From assembly GCA_025618425.1 (NCBI GenBank), contig CM046838.1, positions 15,835,129 to 15,899,128 on the forward strand: a stretch of DNA of 64,000 nt. The letters run 5' to 3'. Every line of letters starts with the position of its first letter. The first letter of the stretch is position 1. The stretch is from Heliocidaris tuberculata (Eukaryota; Echinodermata; Echinoidea; Camarodonta; Echinometridae). Of this stretch, positions 24,901-39,900 are shown in pieces. A model generated the notes under the pieces. That model worked only from the letters and a program-made list of their open reading frames with translations. It was not told where the DNA came from and searched no databases. A program made the position numbers and the translations under genes.

Positions 24901-27900
24901 TGACTACATACAAAAAGAAATTAAATGCAGATAGGTAAGTGTATTATGCGTAATTTATGTGAACGATTTGGCGTCTTGATAAAAAGATTTAGTGGTTATA
25001 AATCAAGGATCATGGAGTGAGACGAAGAATTTAAATTTTTAAAGTCGCTTATTAAAGGTAGCTCTGCAGATGTTTGTGCTAATCAAATAAGCATTCAATG
25101 AAATACATTGTCAGATCGGTGGTTAAATGACAAGAGTTCAAACATACTTCCTGAGTAACAAGTAGCGCCTGCATCCTTTGTATGACTGCATGAGGAACGT
25201 TCAACTCTTCCAATAGTACAGTCTGTTAGGTTATATTCTGTTCCGTTACACCCGACATTCCTAAGAAGAATACGACCTGATCCCTGACCAAACCTAGCAG
25301 ATCCCGGTGCGTCTAAGGCTCCATCAAATCCTAGCGTTCTGCAAACGACCCTCGCATCTCTCAGATCCCAGCCATCATCACAGACAGTTCTCCAGGATCC
25401 ATCGTAAATGACTTCTACTCTGCCTTCAGCATCGTTGGATCCACCGATCAAACGAACTTGAAATGGATTTGGATGGGCTACAAGAAAATAGGAACGTAGG
25501 AACTTTCTGCTTTTTGTGGAAATATCATCGCAAATTCTGATATAGGTCAGATGAAAATCGTGAATGAAACTAAAGAACAATTCAGTAACAGGCTACTTTC
25601 GAAATGCTTTCAAATTTAATGCATACCTTTTTTTCATATGCCTAGTAATAAAATGCTACATTCACCTGCTATCAGTTATTACATACATTAAGTGTTCCTA
25701 GTTAATGTAGGCTTTGTTTTCTGTAGCTCTGCCATTATTCGTGCCAATCCAATAAGCATTCAATGAAATGCATTGTCAGGTTGGTGATTGAATTAGAAGA
25801 GATCAAACATACTTCCTGAGTAACAAATTGCACCTGCATCCCTTGTATGACTGCATGAGTAACGTTCAATTCCTCCATAAGTACAGTCTGTTAGGTTATC
25901 TTCTGTTCCGTTACACCCGACATTCCTAAGAAGAATACGACCTGATCCCCGACCAAACCGAGCGGATGTGGCTGCGTCCAAGGCCTCATCAAATCCTAGT
26001 GTTCTGCAAACCACTCTCGCGTCTCTCAGATCCCAACCATCATCACATATAGTTCCCCAGGATTTATTGTACATGACCTCTACTCTGCCTTCAGCATCGT
26101 TGGATCCACCGATCAGGCGAACTTGAAATGGATTTAGGTGAGCTATAGCAGATCAAAGTAAAATAATACGTTTTAAATTTTAAATATCTTTGTGCAGAAT
26201 GAGTGACTATCAACCTTTCAAGTCTCAATAGGCTTTTAATGATGGTTCTTTTTTTGTACTTATTCTGTACTAATTCGACTATTTATACCTTTTTTTTTGT
26301 TTTTAAATGCTTTGTATATATTTTGATGTTTATATCTTTTCAAAATTGGAGAATTAAATAAAGACTGATTGACTGAATTAGAAAAAAAAAATTAAGAAAA
26401 AGGCAGAACATAGTTAAAGGTAAAGAGTGTTTAGATAACTATCGAGCAATTTCTATCTTGCCAATATTTTCCAAATTTTAGAAAAACTTGTTTACAGACG
26501 ACTCATTGATTACATTGATAAAATAATATTTTTTTACTCGGAACAATTGGGATTCAGGCAGAAATACTCAACCTCCATAGCTTTAATTGAATTTATCAAT
26601 CATGTATCTCGTGCAATAGAAAACAAACTGGTTTCAGTTGGTATTTTTTTTTTATTTTTCAAAGGCTTTTGATATTGTGAATCATTCATTTTTGCTACAA
26701 AAACTCTTTTTATGGCATTAGGGGCATTTCTCTGAATTAGTTTGATAATTATTTAAATAATCTTAAACAATTTGTTGTTATTGATCAACAGTCTTCTCAT
26801 TTATATAATATTACGACCGGAATTCCTTAAGGGAGTATCTTTGCGCCCTCATTGTTTTATTATTCATTAGTGATCTTCATTATGTTTCCAGTAAACTGAC
26901 ATTTCTCTTATTTGCCGATGATACAAATGTGTTTTTGTCTGGTAAATCTGTTCAGCATTTGAATATAGATTTTAAAATAGAATTGGAGAAGGTTTCTGGC
27001 TGGTTTTATGCAAATAAATTCACGGTGAACTTGAATAAAACTAATTATATGGTGTTTAAAGGCAGAAATATTCATTTTGACTTTGATGAGCTATGCGTGC
27101 AATTTAATGATGGATATTTATCCAGAGTATGTTCAACAAAAATTTTGGGAATATACATAGCTGAAAGTTTAAACTTGAAAATTCATGTTAATTACATTGC
27201 CTCTAAGATTTCAAGTGCAACTGGCGTTCTAATGCAGGCGTCACACTGTCCCGAAGTCGAGCAATGGTGGACGCACGATAAAGCAAATGTTCAAATTCGG
27301 CTCTGATCGTGTAACCATCGGGCCATTCGTGAGGGCATCTTAAGCCATCGTATGACTGCCGGTGGAGTTTCTCAGGTTCCGACAGCAACTTCGTGAGCGG
27401 TGGTAAAATCTTTGGCATACCAAAAAATTGCCCGAAGACCTTGCGAAGGTTCATTTTCGTTGTGAATTCGTATGTCCATTTTGCCCTTCATAAGGCCATC
27501 GTGAGTGCATCTCTTCAAATTGTGTCATCTTCGTCTTTTCTTCGTGTTATCATCGGTGCTATTGGGCATTCTTTGCTTCTTCTTTTTTCCTTCATATTGT
27601 CTTCGTGAGGCGAAAAATGCCCGATGGCACCTATGATCACAAAATGTAAAGACGAAGATGACACGATTTGACAAGATGCCCTCATGATGGCCTTACGAAG
27701 TGCAAAATAGACACACGAATTCAACACGAAAATGAACCTTCGCAAGGTCTTTTGGCAATTTTTTGGCATGCCAAAGATTTTTCCACCGCTCACGAAGTTG
27801 CTGCCTCAGCCTGAGAAACTCCACCGGCGGTCATACGATGGCTTAAGATACCCTCACGAATGGCCCGATGTTTATACGATCAGAGTCGAATTTGAACATT

Positions 27901-30900
27901 TCCTTTGTCGTGTGTCAATATTTGCTCAATTTCGGGACAGTGTGACGCCTGCATAATATCCGATCAGCAATTGAATTTCCAACGCGTATAGTCGGCTGAA
28001 GGTTTTATACAATCGGGAGGTCACATGACGCCTTCATAACCAAGTTCGAACGCATCGTACTCTCATTACGACGTCGTGTAGTCATCGTGTGGCCTTCGTG
28101 TGTCCTTCAGGTAAACTTTTAATAAAGATTCACATCTTCGTGTGTGGTTCTGGTGCCATCGTGTGACCTTCTGTGGGCATCGTACTTGCTTCGGCTTTTG
28201 ATTGGCTGTTGACCAAGTTCGGGGCCAACTTCGCGCGAAATTGAAATTGAACAGTGTGACGCCAGCACTGTCCCGACGCCAGCATAATATGCTGTACATA
28301 AATTATTTCCTTTACGAATATTATGGAAGCTCTACCATACATTGTTACTCCCTTACATGTCTTATGCAAATATTGTTTGGGGTAACTGCTCAGTAACCCT
28401 TTTGAATAGACTGTTAGTCCTTCAAAAGAAAGCCCTACGTTTGATAACCAAATCATCTTACCTAGAACAAACTGCACCCCTATTTAAACAGATGAATATT
28501 GTAAATGTCAATTCTATATATATTATGCAGCTAGGTCAATTCATGTTTCAGTACAAACACAATAACTTGCTATTTGTCTTTGATGACATTTTTGTACTAA
28601 CTCTTCTATTCATTCGTATGCTACAAGAAATTCAAGCGATTTTCATATACCCATATAGCTAAGACGTCTTTCCTACAAAAAAACAATACCCTTCAGTGGG
28701 CCTATCTTACGGAGTCATCTTCCACCTGATATAAAAAATGTTCTTCATTGTATTCATTTAAGGGTAAGTTGAGATTATTGCTGATAAACAATCCATCATT
28801 TATATAAAGGTAGATGTATTAGGGTTTTTTTGTTTTGTTGGGGGGGGGGGTGTTTTTGTTTTTGTTTTGTTCCCCCCTCCCCTGTGATCTTTTCCTCCCT
28901 CTTCTTTATCATTATTGGTACCAACTCATCATTTGACCTTATATTTATTTCTGAATTGTATATTTTGTTTGTAACTGGGGGTAGTCCTCGACAAATCATC
29001 TTTGATTTTTTGACAACCTATTTTGCTGTTTTTCTTTTAAAACATACATTCTGTACATGGATTCACTTTTATAGAGCCATGTTTACTGTTTATTATATGC
29101 ATGTATTTTATTGTATGTATCTACTTTATATGTATGCACAATTATGTTCGGCATCCGTGGAAATAAAATTGAATTGAATGGAATTGACTTATTTTCATTT
29201 CATTTGTTCTTGATTCCCTGAATAAAAAGGCCATCTGTAATACATAGACATAAACATATTCATTTTTAAATATTTGTCCATACATTGTGTCCATAAATTA
29301 AGAAATGGTTAAGCATCGTTCACATATGCCGCAATGAACCACTGGGGGGGGGGTAAAAGCTTAATAAGTTTAATTTCTTTTTATGCTATAACACATATAA
29401 GTGAGTATTCATAGGATATTTGTTGCGCACAGCTGATTTTTTTTTTCATCTCCACTTGCGATTTATTTGCACATTTGGAAAGAAAAAGAAGAAGGGGAAG
29501 AAGACGAAGAAGAAGAAAAAAAAAGCGACTTATTACTGTTGCATAACGTAAACGAGCCTTTACTTGTGATCGCCATACAAAACAGACATTATGACAAAAG
29601 TCGATTTATCAGAGATTATTTTCCATAACTAGAATTAGGATATTTATTGGAAAATAAAACAACTACATTAATTCTGAAGAAATTATTCATAAACCATTGA
29701 CACCAATTTTAGACTGCATACAGAATGATAGTAAATGCCGATTGGTAAGCGTAATAATCGTCCATTGTGTGAACGATATGGTGACTTGATGAAAAGGTTT
29801 AGTAGTTATAAATCAAGGATCATTCAGTGAAACGTAAGATTTATTATTTAAAGTAACTTCAAATAGCTCTGCCATTATTAGTGGTAATCCAATAAGTATT
29901 CAATGAAATGCATGGTCAGGTTAGTGTTTAAATGGGAAGAGATTAAACATACCTCCTGAGTAACAATTGGCGCCTGCATCCATTGTATGACTGCATGAGT
30001 AACGTTCAATTCCTCCATAAGTACAGTCTGTTAGGTTATCTTCTGTTCCATTACACCCGACATTCCTAAGAAGAATACGACCTGGTCCCTGACCAAACGT
30101 AGCAGATCTCGGTGCGTCTAATGCTCCATCAAATCCTAGCATTCTACAAACAACCCTCGCATCTCTCAGATCCCAGCCATCATCACAGATAGTTCCCCAA
30201 GATCCATTGTTCATGACCTCTACTCTGCCTTCAGCATTGTTGGATCCACCGATCAGGTGAACTTGAAATGGATTAAGGCGGACTATATAAGACCAAAGTA
30301 AAAAAATACGTTTCAATTATTTCTTAAAGGAAAAATAAAGAACAAGTTAGACAGTATATAATTACTTATTTTCATTTCATTTATTATTTTTCCCTTCAAT
30401 AAAAAGGATATATAAAAATTAATACACAGACATAAACATATTCATGTACTCTATGAATGTTTGTCTATACACCGTGTCCATACATTAAGAAATTTTTTTA
30501 ATTTGTGTATTTTATAACACAAATAAGTAAGAACGCGTAGGACCTTTTCATTTACACATTAGGAAAAAAATCCACCAAAGTTTACCGTCGCATAATGTCA
30601 ACGAGTTTTTACTTGTGATTGCCTTACAAAACAGATAATATGACAAAAGTTGATACATCAGAGAGTAATAAATTGTCCGTAAGATTGAGGAAATTTCTGG
30701 GTGGGGGGGGGGGGGGAGGGAATCTGCATTTGTAGAAATTATTCATAAACCATTCACACCAATACCTGACTGCATGAAAAATAACAGTAAATGCAGATTG
30801 GTAAGTGTATTAATCGTAATTTATGTGAACGATTTGGCGTATTGATGCAAAGATTTAGTGGTTTTAAGTCCAGGGTTATTCAGTGAGGCGAAGAATTGAC

Positions 30901-33900
30901 ATTCTTAAAGTCGCTTATTAAAGGTAGATCTGCAGATGTTCGTGCTTATCCAATAAGCATTCAATGAAAATCGTGAATGAAACTGAAGAACAATTTAGTT
31001 ATGGGCTACTTTCGAAATGCTTTCAAATTTAATGCATACCTCTATGCCATATGCCTAGGACTAAAATTCACCTACTACCAGTTTTTTTTGTTGTTGCATA
31101 GAATGAGTGTTCATAGTTAATGTAGGCTTTGTTTTCTGAATGCCCTTATTAATACGGGTGACTGAGCAATTTACTATTTCAAGTGTTTCGAAATATTGCT
31201 TTTTGGTGAATTTTGAGATTTCACTCAACCATAAGGCTTGATTGGATATGCCAGAACATACAGAGGACAACATTCGTTCTTTCATAAATTGTCTTTGAAT
31301 GATCAGAATAGGCACATTTCTAAGGCTTTTCACAAATCTTGTCTTTCTTGATACTAGCCAGAACAAAATATACAAATTATTGTTAAGTATAGATTTTGCA
31401 CCCTTTAACTAAAGTGGCTTTTGCTCACTCAGTCATAAAATATCGTTACGTTTTTGTTTCATTCCCTAGAAAAGACCCCAAGCATATCGACTCGGATGAA
31501 AATGACGCACTGTAGAATGGGGTTATTTCTGGTTTTAATAAAAAAAGAAAACCCCGTTGCATTTGAAGAAATTATCTACAAAGGATTAACACCAATACTT
31601 GACTCCATTCAAGATGAAAGCAAATGTAGATTGGGAAGCGTAATAATCTTCCTTTATGATTACGATTTGGTGACTTCATAAAAAGGGTTAGTGGTTATAT
31701 ACATCCAGGATCGTTCAGTGAAACGTAGAATTTACAATACGGTAATTCTTAAGTCACTTCAGATAGCTTTGTCATTATTCGTGCTAATCCAATAAGCATT
31801 CTATAAAATACATTGTTGAGTTGGTGGTTAAATGGGAAGAGATTAAACATACTCCCTGAGTAACAAATTGCGCCTGCATCCCTTTTATGACTGCATGAGT
31901 TACGTTCGATTCCTCCGTAAATACAGTCTGTTAGGTTATCTTCTGTTCCATTACATCCGACATTCCTTAGAAGAATACGACCTGATCCCTGACCAAACCG
32001 AGCGGATCTGGGTGCGTCTAATGCTCCATCAAATCCTAGCATTCTACAAACAACCCTCGCATCTCTCAGATCCCAGCCATCATCACAGATAGTTCCCCAA
32101 GATCCATTGTTCATGACCTCTACTCTGCCTTCAGCATTGTTGGATCCACCGATCAGGTGAACTTGAAATGGATTAAGGCGGACTATATAAGACCAAAGTA
32201 AAAAAATACGTTTCAATTATTTCTTAAAGGAAAAATAAAGAACAAGTTAGACAGTATATAATTACTTATTTTCATTTCATTTATTATTTTTCCCTTCAAT
32301 AAAAAGGATATATAAAAATTAATACACAGACATAAACATATTCATGTACTCTATGAATGTTTGTCTATGCACCGTGTCCATACATTAAGAAATTTTTTTA
32401 ATTTGTGTATTTTGTAACACAAATAAGTAAGAACGCGTAGGACCTTTTCATTTACACATTAGGAAAAAAATCCACCAAAGTTTACCGTCGCATAATGTCA
32501 ACGAGTTTTTACTTGTGATTGCCTTACAAAACAGATAATATGACAAAAGTTGATACATCAGAGAGTAATAAATTGTCCGTAAGATTGAGGAAATTTCTGG
32601 GTGGGGGGGGGGGGGGGGAGGGGAATCTGCATTTGTAGAAATTATTCATAAACCTTCACACCAATACCTGACTGCATGAAAAATAACAGTAAATGCAGAT
32701 TGGTAAGTGTATTAATCGTAATTTATGTGAACGATTTGGCGTATTGATGAAAAGATTTAGTGGTTTTAAGTCCAGGGTTATTCAGTGAGGCGAAGAATTG
32801 ACATTCTTAAAGTCGCTTATTAAAGGTAGATCTGCAGATGTTCGTGCTTATCCAATAAGCATTCAATGAAAATCGTGAATGAAACTGAAGAACAATTTAG
32901 TTATGGGCTACTTTCGAAATGCTTTCAAATTTAATGCATACCTCTATGCCATATGCCTAGGACTAAAATTCACCTACTACCAGTTTTTTTTTGTTGTTGC
33001 ATAGAATGAGTGTTCATAGTTAATGTAGGCTTTGTTTTCTGAATGCCCTTATTAATACGGGTGACTGAGCAATTTACTATTTCAAGTGTTTCGAAATATT
33101 GCTTTTTGGTGAATTTTGAGATTTCACTCAACCATAAGGCTTGATTGGATATGCCAGAACATACAGAGGACAACATTCGTTCTTTCATAAATTGTCTTTG
33201 AATGATCAGAATAGGCACATTTCTAAGGCTTTTCACAAATCTTGTCTTTCTTGATACTAGCCAGAACAAAATATACAAATTATTGTTAAGTATAGATTTT
33301 GCACCCTTTAACTAAAGTGGCTTTTGCTCACTCAGTCATAAAATATCGTTACGTTTTTGTTTCATTCCCTAGAAAAGACCCCAAGCATATCGACTCGGAT
33401 GAAAATGACGCACTGTAGAATGGGGTTATTTCTGGTTTTAATAAAAAAAGAAAACCCCGTTGCATTTGAAGAAATTATCTACAAAGGATTAACACCAATA
33501 CTTGACTCCATTCAAGATGAAAGCAAATGTAGATTGGGAAGCGTAATAATCTTCCTTTATGATTACGATTTGGTGACTTCATAAAAAGGGTTAGTGGTTA
33601 TATACATCCAGGATCGTTCAGTGAAACGTAGAATTTACAATACGGTAATTCTTAAGTCACTTCAGATAGCTTTGTCATTATTCGTGCTAATCCAATAAGC
33701 ATTCTATAAAATACATTGTTGAGTTGGTGGTTAAATGGGAAGAGATTAAACATACTCCCTGAGTAACAAATTGCGCCTGCATCCCTTTTATGACTGCATG
33801 AGTTACGTTCGATTCCTCCGTAAATACAGTCTGTTAGGTTATCTTCTGTTCCATTACATCCGACATTCCTTAGAAGAATACGACCTGATCCCTGACCAAA

Positions 33901-36900
33901 CCGAGCGGATCTGGGTGCGTCTAATGCTCCATCAAATCCTAGCATTCTACAAACAACCCTCGCATCTCTCAGATCCCAGCCATCATCACAGATAGTTCCC
34001 CAAGATCCATTGTTCATGATCTCTACTCTGCCTTCAGCATTGTTGGATCCACCGATCAGGTGAACTTGAAATGGATTAAGGCGGACTATATAAGACCAAA
34101 GTAAAAAAATACGTTTCAATTATTTCTTAAAGGAAAAATAAAGAACAAGTTAGACAGTATATAATTACTTATTTTCATTTCATTTATTATTTTTCCCTTC
34201 AATAAAAAGGATATATAAAAATTAATACACAGACATAAACATATTCATGTACTCTATGAATGTTTGTCTATGCACCGTGTCCATACATTAAGAAATTTTT
34301 TTAATTTGTGTATTTTGTAACACAAATAAGTAAGAACGCGTAGGACCTTTTCATTTACACATTAGGAAAAAAATCCACCAAAGTTTACCGTCGCATAATG
34401 TCAACGAGTTTTTACTTGTGATTGCCTTACAAAACAGATAATATGACAAAAGTTGATACATCAGAGAGTAATAAATTGTCCGTAAGATTGAGGAAATTTC
34501 TGGGTGGGGGGGGGGGGGGGGGGGAGGGGAATCTGCATTTGTAGAAATTATTCATAAACCTTCACACCAATACCTGACTGCATGAAAAATAACAGTAAAT
34601 GCAGATTGGTAAGTGTATTAATCGTAATTTATGTGAACGATTTGGCGTATTGATGAAAAGATTTAGTGGTTTTAAGTCCAGGGTTATTCAGTGAGGCGAA
34701 GAATTGACATTCTTAAAGTCGCTTATTAAAGGTAGATCTGCAGATGTTCGTGCTTATCCAATAAGCATTCAATGAAAATCGTGAATGAAACTGAAGAACA
34801 ATTTAGTTATGGGCTACTTTCGAAATGCTTTCAAATTTAATGCATACCTCTATGCCATATGCCTAGGACTAAAATTCACCTACTACCAGTTTTTTTTGTT
34901 GTTGCATAGAATGAGTGTTCATAGTTAATGTAGGCTTTGTTTTCTGAATGCCCTTATTAATACGGGTGACTGAGCAATTTACTATTTCAAGTGTTTCGAA
35001 ATATTGCTTTTTGGTGAATTTTGAGATTTCACTCAACCATAAGGCTTGATTGGATATGCCAGAACATACAGAGGACAACATTCGTTCTTTCATAAATTGT
35101 CTTTGAATGATCAGAATAGGCACATTTCTAAGGCTTTTCACAAATCTTGTCTTTCTTGATACTAGCCAGAACAAAATATACAAATTATTGTTAAGTATAG
35201 ATTTTGCACCCTTTAACTAAAGTGGCTTTTGCTCACTCAGTCATAAAATATCGTTACGTTTTTGTTTCATTCCCTAGAAAAGACCCCAAGCATATCGACT
35301 CTAATGAAAATGACGCACTGTAGAATGGGGTTATTTCTGGTTTTAATAAAAAAAGAAAACCCCGTTGCATTTGAAGAAATTATCTACAAAGGATTAACAC
35401 CAATACTTGACTCCATTCAAGATGAAAGCAAATGTAGATTGGGAAGCGTAATAATCTTCCTTTATGATTACGATTTGGTGACTTCATAAAAAGGGTTAGT
35501 GGTTATATACATCCAGGATCGTTCAGTGAAACGTAGAATTTACAATACGGTAATTCTTAAGTCACTTCAGATAGCTTTGTCATTATTCGTGCTAATCCAA
35601 TAAGCATTCTATAAAATACATTGTTGAGTTGGTGGTTAAATGGGAAGAGATCAAACATACTTCCTGAGTAACAAATTGCGCCTGCATCCATTGTATGACT
35701 GCATGAGTAACGTTCGATTCCTCCGTAAGTACAGTCTATTAGCTTATCTTCTGTTCCGTTACACCCGACATTTCTAAGAAGAATACGACCTGATCCCTGA
35801 CCAAACCGAGCGGATCTGGGTGCGTCCAAGGCCCCATCAAATTCTAGCATTCTACAAACCACTCTCGCGTCTCTCAGATCCCAACCATCATCACATATAG
35901 TTCCCCAGGATCCATCGTACATGACCTCTACTCTGCCTTCAGCATCGTTGGATCCACCGATCAGCCGAACTTGAAATGGATTAAGGCGAGCTATAGAAGA
36001 CCAAAGTAACAGAATACATTCAAAATTTTTAAATAACTAAGTGCAGAATGAGTGACCATCAACTTGTCAAGCCTGAATATGATTTTAATGATGGTTCTCT
36101 TTGTTCTTATTCTCCATTAATTCATGTTTTGTACCTTGAATTTTGTTTTAAAATGCTCTTTATGTGTTTTGATGTTTGTATGATTTTTTTTTAAATGGAG
36201 AATTAAATGAAGACTGATTGATTGAATTAGAATAAAAATGAAGAAAAAGACAGTATTTAGGCTTATTTCTATTTCATTTCCCTTCAAAATAAAGGCCATC
36301 TGAAAAGCAAAGACATAAAGATATTGATGTATAAAAATATGTGTCCATACATTGGGTGAAATCACGCTCTTTGTTGGTGTTTCGTGTTGGTGTTTAGATC
36401 AAAAATTCTCCTAAAATCGAGCTCCAATACTGCTGTTTTTTTTTTGTGGTTCGTTTGTTTTTTGTTTTTTTTAGAAGAGTGTATTATTTCCTCTCGTAAA
36501 CAAAATTGGAAATGAAGTTTAACATTTCCGATACAAAATTAAGAAATATATTTTTCGCATAAACAAAATTACAATTAGAGTTTCACATTTCATTTATAAT
36601 TACAAATAAATTTTCACATCATAATTGCAAGTAAAATTTTACATTTCATATATAGTTGCAAAGAAATTTTCACATAAACAAAATTGCAAATAGAGTTTCA
36701 CATTGCATACATAATTACAAATAAATTTCCAAGTAAACAAACTGCAAATAAAGCTTCCCATTTCATACAAACTGCATAAATATTCTCATAAACAGAATTA
36801 CAAAATTAAATTTTACAATAATATTCATACCTTGCCATAATTAAATGTTTTAGAATACAGTATTCGGGTGGGGGGGGGGGGAATATAATGCATACATCAA

Positions 36901-39900
36901 CTTTTGCACTTCTTGTTTTGTTATATCTAGAGAGAAAAATTAATAATTCAATAATTCAAAGAAAAGGAAGGGGGAAAAGAAAGAGGAAAGAAGAAAACAA
37001 AACGAAGAAAGAAGATAAAAATAGTGGAGTGAAGGTGTTGAGAAAAAACACCTACAAATACACACCAAACACACCCAAAAAGCACACGACACGACTCGAC
37101 ACAACACGCCCCCCCCCTCGAATCCACCACACACCTCAAACACCCATACACGCGTAGCTCCAAAGTCCCCCCCCCCCCCCCCCCCGTTGACACACAATTC
37201 AGATCCATGTCGCGTTTCCAGCGAGAGCAGCCAATGACTCAAGTTTTTCCCATTTCCTACAATGATTATTTATTGTTCCTTTCTGCTCTGCTATTTTTTT
37301 TCTTCTTGTTGTTTACTTTCTATTACTCGTTTCATAATATATATTCTCTTAACTGCAAGTAAATATATATACTTAATCAAAATTATGAGATGGTTTGACA
37401 ACTGATCTTTTCCAATAGTGGAAGTTTGTATTCCTTTCCAGTCAAAGTTTTTTTTTTTTTTTCTATATTATCAAACGAATTTCCACATCCTTTCCAAAGA
37501 CTTCTTTCTTTTTCACATAAAAAGAATAAATGGTCATACGTTTATTCTTCTTTATTACAAAACGAACATGCATTACTTACTGCACTTTTAAAGGTAAACA
37601 AATGTTTATTAGTATAAACGAGGTTATCAAGTAATTTCAACGGGGATTCACTTAGCCTACTTATCAGGGTGGACCTTCTAGGTGTCAAGAAAAAATATTT
37701 GTATTTCTTTTCCTAAAGCATTATACAAGTGTTCAAGATTACACACCGCATATGATTTTTCTGTTCTAGTATTTAATAGAACTATGTACATTCGCTTTGA
37801 TGTTATATCCCACAGTGACTACTTTCTTTCATTAAAACAAAATTCTAAATTCAATTCTGTATCTTCATCAAGATAGTCATTCTCATTCAAAAAGTTTTTC
37901 CACGTAGAAGGAATAGAATGAAACAAATTTTGTGTTGCATTTATTTCTGACATTTTTAGTCCCATTCGTAAAACCTCCATGATGGACTTCAAATTTCCTA
38001 CTTCATCTGCTATAATTATGATTTATTTTAAATATATTTTTGAGAAACAGATTTTCAGTCAGTATGAATAAATTAATTGTTGAAAAAATCTCTAATTTCT
38101 TTTATTACTTCTTTTTTCAACAACAGATCTTTGGTGCAAAACCATAACTCCATCATATCTCTATAAAAAGCTTGAACAGATAGACTAAGCATATTCAATG
38201 CAGAATTAGAAAAACAAAATAAGTAGGCCACCCACTTTTCTTGTTTTGATCTCTGAAGTAACGTTTCCAACCCATATTTGATTCTCCCAGCAGAGTCTTT
38301 TTAACCAGTTGATTCTTTGAGAGCGAATGAATAATCGAAAGTCCGTCAATTTTAACCCCTCTTTATTTTAGTCCAAATGTAGTACCTCTCTTTTAATCTT
38401 ACCCTTCCCACCCCATTAAAAAATCAAAGATAATCTTGTTAATATCTTCATAAACCCACTGCGGTACTGGAATAAGTGAGGAAACATATTTTAACTTTGA
38501 CAAAACAAAAGTCTTCATTGCTGGATTTTTTTCTATTAAAGTAAGGTCCCTTTGTTTCCATCAACAGAGCAATCGTTTAATTTTACTCAGAATCTCTTTG
38601 TAGTTCAATTGTTATCTGCCTTTCTGTATCTAATGAAAAATATATACGTAATGCTTTTATCACTGACACTATTTTACCAAAAGGATTAAAATATTCGAGC
38701 TTCTAAGTGGTCCCATTGATACAATGAAAGTTTTGTCTCTATTCATTTTTAGTCCAGATAAACGAGCAAAAGTTTAAATAAATTATCTAGCTTTTTGATC
38801 GATTCACTATCTTTGACAAAAAGTGTCATGACACCTGCATGGCCGTCGCCGGGGGGGGGGGGGGTGCGATGGGTGCGAACGCACCCCCCTCCAGACCCCC
38901 CCCCCCTCCCCCCAAAAAAGGATTTTTTTTTTTTTGGGGGGGGGGGCGTCGCCGAGTGGGGGGGGGGGTGTCTTTTGAAAAGGGCGACATGTTCTTATTG
39001 TGTAGTGTCGAACAACTCATATCTGCGCCACCAGTACCACTGCCTGACATTGGCATTGGTAAGTTTTGTCTTTTTTTTCCCAAAAGGCACCCCCCCCTTG
39101 AAAAAAGCTGGTGACGGCACTGCATCTGTACATTATATTTGTTTGACCCATGCTTATAAGGATACTAAAATATCCCGTAAACATATTTCCATTAAATGCA
39201 CAACTTTGAGCCTTATTATACAGAGTCCTAACCCACTTACAGAATAATGATCCAAAACCGAATGATGTCAAAACAAAACATTTTGCAGAAAATTATGTGA
39301 GACGGAATCAAACTCCTTATCGAAATCTATTGTCAACAAAAATCCCTGTGAATTCTTATTTGTAGTCTAAAAAAATCATATCATCTATTAATCTAATTGC
39401 CTCATAGTCACCAATATATCTCGCTTTTAAATATCCCACTAGATCTACATTGATGATTTCATTTAATACTTTTTTTTAAATATCCTTGAAAGAACTTTAG
39501 TTATAATCTTTTAGTCTGCATTTAAAGATAAACTTGAGTTCTGGTCATGAGATTGAATTGTGAAAGAAACTGTTTCAAAGCAATTGTGAAAGGTTGATAA
39601 CATAGCACATAAGAATTGGTATATGCTATAAGGTTTTGGAATCACCAAGAAGAAATTGACTCAAGTCTGCTAAGAGTCATATGCAATGCACACAGAAATG
39701 TGTAAATGTTCGGCCCCAACATTTCAGCTGTTTCTTGTCATATTTTGAACGTGAGGGAATTTGAATAGTAATCCTTTTCAGGGGACATATCTGTTGTGAT
39801 AATCTTCCAAACTAACATAATAAGCATGAGGAAGCTCACACATTATTTTTTAATTTTCCCAAAACTCAAGCTTCCGTTTAACAAGGATATTGGCCTATAG

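Larger units (their letters stand above)
30283..35660. repeat. three tandem copies of a 1.9-kb SRCR unit
   Basis: The introns 30283-31852, 32183-33755 and 34086-35660 (1,570, 1,573 and 1,575 bp) are nearly identical, including G-runs of different lengths at about 30705, 32604 and 34505. D7 and D6 are near identical; D5 caps the third intron with a different exon. Confidence 0.9.

Noticed and set aside
27393..27793. Two similar ORFs on opposite strands (MSGGKIFG-PKNC)
   Set aside because: They are the two arms of one palindrome read in opposite directions; no homology to known proteins.
36940..37242. Overlapping ORFs of about 60-100 codons rich in G, P, K or F
   Set aside because: They translate polypurine and poly-C tracts; no domain, start context or conservation is visible.
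38795..39271. Proline- and glycine-rich ORFs on both strands
   Set aside because: They come from homopolymer runs within the TGCA-flanked MITE.
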